Assembly (NCBI RefSeq): GCF_012273895.1
Contig: NC_052106.1
Location: forward strand, 6,696,001-6,760,000
Direction of reading: 5' to 3'
Origin: Zerene cesonia
Taxonomy: Eukaryota > Arthropoda > Insecta > Lepidoptera > Pieridae
Length of the DNA stretch: 64,000 nucleotides
In this document: positions 61,601 to 64,000 of the stretch, piece by piece
Layout of the letters: the number at the start of each line of letters is the position of its first letter
Numbering within the stretch: position 1 is the stretch's first letter
Program-made: the position numbers and the translations under genes
The notes under the pieces: model-generated
Told to the model about the DNA's origin: nothing
Databases searched by the model: none
Seen by the model: the letters and a program-made list of their open reading frames with translations, nothing else

Positions 61601-62819
61601 GTGAGCTAAGCCTCTTTTCATTGTGGATAAGCATAAATCCAATATAGGCAAACATAGAGCTATAGGTATATTTATACATACATTAACACATTTAAAAATA
61701 TTTCTTACTTTTTACAGGGAAGCAAATGAATTTATCGTCGAGTATCTCACCAGCAATTTCATCGATAAACTCGACGGCGGCCTTAAAGCAAAATATCTTC
61801 CAGAAATTTCGAAAGAACTGTTACACAGAATGTGCGGTGTTATCGATACAAACGCGCTCGAAATACGGCTGCCTGAAGGGTGTGAACTTAATGTATTGTA
61901 CGCTCAGACCAGTATAATGGAACACAGTTGCATACCAAACACAAAACATACTTTTACCGTATATACCAAAGATAAAAACAATTTATACAATATAACAGTA
62001 AAAGCCGTTGTTCCCATATTAAAAGGTGAACATGTAGCAACTATGTATAGTCACGCGTTGTGGGGAACCCAAGCTAGACGACAACATTTGAGGGATACTA
62101 AATATTTTTCATGCAAATGTCCGCGATGCAGTGACCCAACAGAACTCGGTACTTATTTAAGCGCTATGAAATGTATGGGCGATGGTAAAAAGGTGTGCGA
62201 TGGTATTCATTTACCAGAAGACCCGCTAGATGACGAAACTGAATGGGCGTGCAGTAAATGTAAGGTGAAGCTAGGTAATTCTCAAATCAATGGTTTAATT
62301 GCTCAAATAGGAGAAGACGTGGATAACGCTCTTATGATGGGCGGATCTGTGACAATGTTAGAAAACATTTTGTGTAGGCTATCAACATTTTTACATCCAA
62401 ACCATTATCACCTGTATTCAATTAAACATTCGCTCGTTCAATTATACGGAAGACAGCCCAGTTACATGACGGAAGATATACTGGATAAAAAGATTCAGAT
62501 GTGTAAAGATCTTATTTTTATAACAAAAACATTAGACCCAGGTAACGCTAGACTTAGCTTATATAGCGCTGTTTTACACCATGAACTCCATTCAGCGTTA
62601 GTTCTTAAATCTAAAAAGATTAAAAGTGATGGTACACCGAAAACAGTGGAAGATATAAAACAATTATTAGTTGAAGCTAAGAATTCTGTAAATGAAGCTT
62701 TAGACTCACTCGAAGATGACTCTGAAGAAGCGTCAGGTAAAAAACTAATTGAGGTTATAGCTAAAAGCAAAAATGATTTCGAAAGGTTTTGCAAAGAAAA
62801 GAATATAAATTCGTTGTAA
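58611..62819 (+). CDS. SET domain protein, SmydA-like paralogue without N-terminal MYND finger
   Basis: Exons are 58611-58640, 58996-59180, 59782-59907, 60644-60766 and 61718-62819 (TAA), giving 521 residues with consistent phases. ATG at 58611 follows an acceptor (tttttcag|aacc), so the start is supported. The protein begins MGQTKELRYE and enters the SET domain at once (GRYL, 18-21); the MYND finger of the neighbouring paralogue is absent. The Cys-rich insert (C55, C58, C70, C73, C78, C82, C95) is kept. The motif that should read NHxCxPN is EHSCIPN (223-229), with Glu for Asn; Y265 and post-SET CKCPRC (287-292) remain. The C-terminal helical region is intact. It probably arose by duplication from a shared ancestor with the minus-strand gene. 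Methyltransferase activity is doubtful because the Asn contacts the cofactor in the family. It may bind rather than modify a target. Confidence 0.9.
58751..58763 (+). promoter_or_regulatory. CTCF-like motif in intron
   Basis: aatagatggcgcc, paired with gccatctattg at about 58670-58680 as an 11-bp inverted repeat. Confidence 0.2.
59392..59591 (-). mobile_element. Lep1-type Helitron-like element in intron
   Basis: CTAGCTGCGCGCCGCGG to tttataatattagtagga, 200 bp, followed by a second partial ttagtagga. It is antisense in the intron between exons 2 and 3 of the second SET gene. Confidence 0.85.
59995..60195 (-). mobile_element. LINE/SINE 3' end element in intron
   Basis: ataagcgggcaactgagctg, tcaccaccgcccatgaacc, then a purine-rich stretch and gacctccggcttccccgtac. 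This is the reverse orientation of 29851-30175. Confidence 0.65.
60359..60470 (+). mobile_element. Penelope-like terminal repeat fragment in intron
   Basis: gggagactccccatgaccac, gctgtaaagtgttcgaaacg and gaataaatcgcgtttaaaat match the right arm at 19354-19550 with few changes. Confidence 0.75.
60608..60633. repeat. (ATCT)n microsatellite next to a splice acceptor
   Basis: About six ATCT/ATCC units directly upstream of the cag at 60641-60643. It supplies part of the pyrimidine-containing tract of this acceptor. Confidence 0.8.
60833..61187 (+). mobile_element. MITE-like element, copy B, in intron
   Basis: tgacgtgacaacgactt at one end and acgttgtcacgtaaaatctt with a further tail at the other. 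It is nearly identical to the reverse complement of 24605-24962. It sits in the last intron of the second SET gene. Confidence 0.75.
61313..61471 (-). mobile_element. diverged Helitron-like element in intron
   Basis: CTAGCTGGTCGTCCCGGCTT at the left, with gcagctttctaatggtaaaa and cctccttttaatgttagtga further in. Confidence 0.5.
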
Positions 62820-62887
62820 CATTTATTTAATTTCACGAAACAAAATCTAAAAATAACATAACATAAACAACATAATAAATAACACTA

Positions 62888-62893
62888 AATAAA
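62888..62893 (+). terminator. likely poly(A) signal of the second SET gene
   Basis: AATAAA 69 bp after the stop codon. Another AATAAA lies at 62874-62879. The next gene is convergent, with its stop codon at 63033. Confidence 0.5.
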
Positions 62894-63032
62894 AGCTAAT
62901 ATCACAGTTATATTTGTATTGAATTTAACTAAAAACTCAGATCACTACTGACGACAGTAATTTAAAAGATAACTTTCTTACAAAACATTAAACATAAAAC
63001 GCAAAAAACATAGAAGATAAAACTACCCCAAG

Positions 63033-63715
63033 CTACCTTTTAAATAACCACCTTAAAGATCTTGCAGAATCGTCACTGACACTAGCTTGAATCCATTCTG
63101 TGTATCTAGATATCCTAGTGTATATACCAGGCATTCTAGCTCTGGCACACCCGCTACCCGTGGACACTACTCCAATCACCATGGTCCTGCCATTATCGCT
63201 CTTCATCATGAGTGGACCACCACTATCAGCCTGCAATTGTGATTAGCCGCATTTATGCATTGGAAACCTTGTGATCTTAGGATAATATTTTTTGTGAATT
63301 TTTGGTATGTAATCATATTTTTAAAGGAAATAGTTGTAATAAAATAAATATTGTTTTAATAGTTTCAAGCGTCTTTTATATAATAGAACTTCTACGAATA
63401 AATAGTATTATTTGAACGGAGCACTTTTAAGAAGTCCTCCGATTCTTATCTTATTTTTACCTTACATTTACCTTAACTTAACTTACCTTTTTCAAAACAT
63501 CATAATTTCTAAAATCCCTTATTCAATATATGTATAAATATAATAAATGTAATCAATAATTACCCAACAAGAATCACGTCCCCCTTTCTCGTGACCAGCG
63601 CACATCTGGGTGCCTATAATTGTGATCTTACTGCCTTGAGATTTATACCAACTGTTGCAGTCATCATTATCCACCACTATCACATCAGTTTTTTGGAGGA
63701 TGTTGGGTCTTTCAC
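63033..63715 (-). CDS. trypsin-like serine protease, last two exons
   Basis: Exons are 63715-63564 and 63230-63033 (TAG), with GT-AG introns; the 5' part lies beyond the window. The joined C-terminal piece has about 115 residues. It shows the Cys-rich strand with QMCAGHE, then DSCWADSGGP containing the catalytic Ser, and GSGCARARMPGIYTRIS with a final helix YTEWI, all standard for chymotrypsin-fold (S1) enzymes. Asp six residues before the catalytic Ser predicts cleavage after Lys or Arg. The residue two before Ser, usually Gly (193) of the oxyanion hole, is Ala here, and Trp precedes it. His and Asp of the triad are upstream and not visible. Possible roles include digestion and immune or developmental cascades. 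Exon junctions fall inside the active-site loop (W|A). Confidence 0.85.
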
Positions 63716-63799
63716 CTGATGAAGCAAATATATATCTGTGTATATTATTCTGTTGAGATTTTGTAAGACACAGATCAAGGTGTAAATTATGTTGGGGTC

Positions 63800-63860
63800 A
63801 AGATGGTTTCACACGAATTGGGCAAGCTCGCAACGGCGAAATCAAGGCACCATAGGAAAA
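63800..63860 (+). repeat. LINE/SINE fragment in serine protease intron
   Basis: cacacgaattgggcaagctcgcaacggcgaaat resembles the head of the element at 29851-30175. Diverged and short. Confidence 0.4.
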
Positions 63861-64000
63861 ATATCTCATTATTATTATTATTTTATAAATTAAAAATGAA
63901 ATATGTTACTTCATACGTTTGCAAAGGTATTTAGTTTTATACAAAACTTATACAATTATTGTGACTTATTAAATTTCATACTTTAAAATTAAACGTACGA

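Overview
The window is AT-rich eukaryotic nuclear DNA, almost certainly from a moth or butterfly (Lepidoptera). The evidence is GT-AG introns, insect-type gene families, and a dense load of repeats typical of lepidopteran genomes: short Helitron-like elements running from TC to CTAG, RTE-like LINE tails ending in TGATGATG, tRNA-derived SINEs, and Penelope-like fragments. There is no bacterial gene organisation, CRISPR array or operon.

Positions 1-49,200 form a gene desert (or part of a very large intron). I find no convincing cellular coding exon there. It holds an assembly gap of exactly 1,000 N (1774-2773) flanked by a 224-bp inverted repeat, many short repeats, a Penelope-like fold-back with a GIY-YIG endonuclease remnant (18778-19550), a nested LINE insertion with an 18-bp target duplication (31604-31800), a (TA)n tract inside a duplicated segment (10076-10476), and a GC-richer island with heat-shock-element-like motifs (about 10483-10790).

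Positions 49,271-63,715 are gene-rich. In order: a six-exon class A GPCR on + (49271-52090, first coding exon not found); a three-exon SET/MYND (SmydA/msta-like) gene on - (55843-52568); a second, divergently transcribed SET gene of the same family on + (58611-62819), which has lost the N-terminal MYND finger and has Glu where the family has Asn in the NHxCxPN motif; and the last two exons of a trypsin-like serine protease on - (63715-63033), which continues beyond the window.

The two SET genes are a head-to-head paralogous pair sharing about 2.8 kb between start codons, so a shared upstream region is plausible. Both flanking gene pairs are convergent with closely spaced poly(A) signals. Introns of the second SET gene carry a Helitron, a SINE, a Penelope fragment and a MITE nearly identical to an inverted copy at 24.6 kb. 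I see no clear new biological system. The best leads are the diverged SET paralogue, the unusual protease active-site neighbour, the Penelope fold-backs and the heat-shock-element island.
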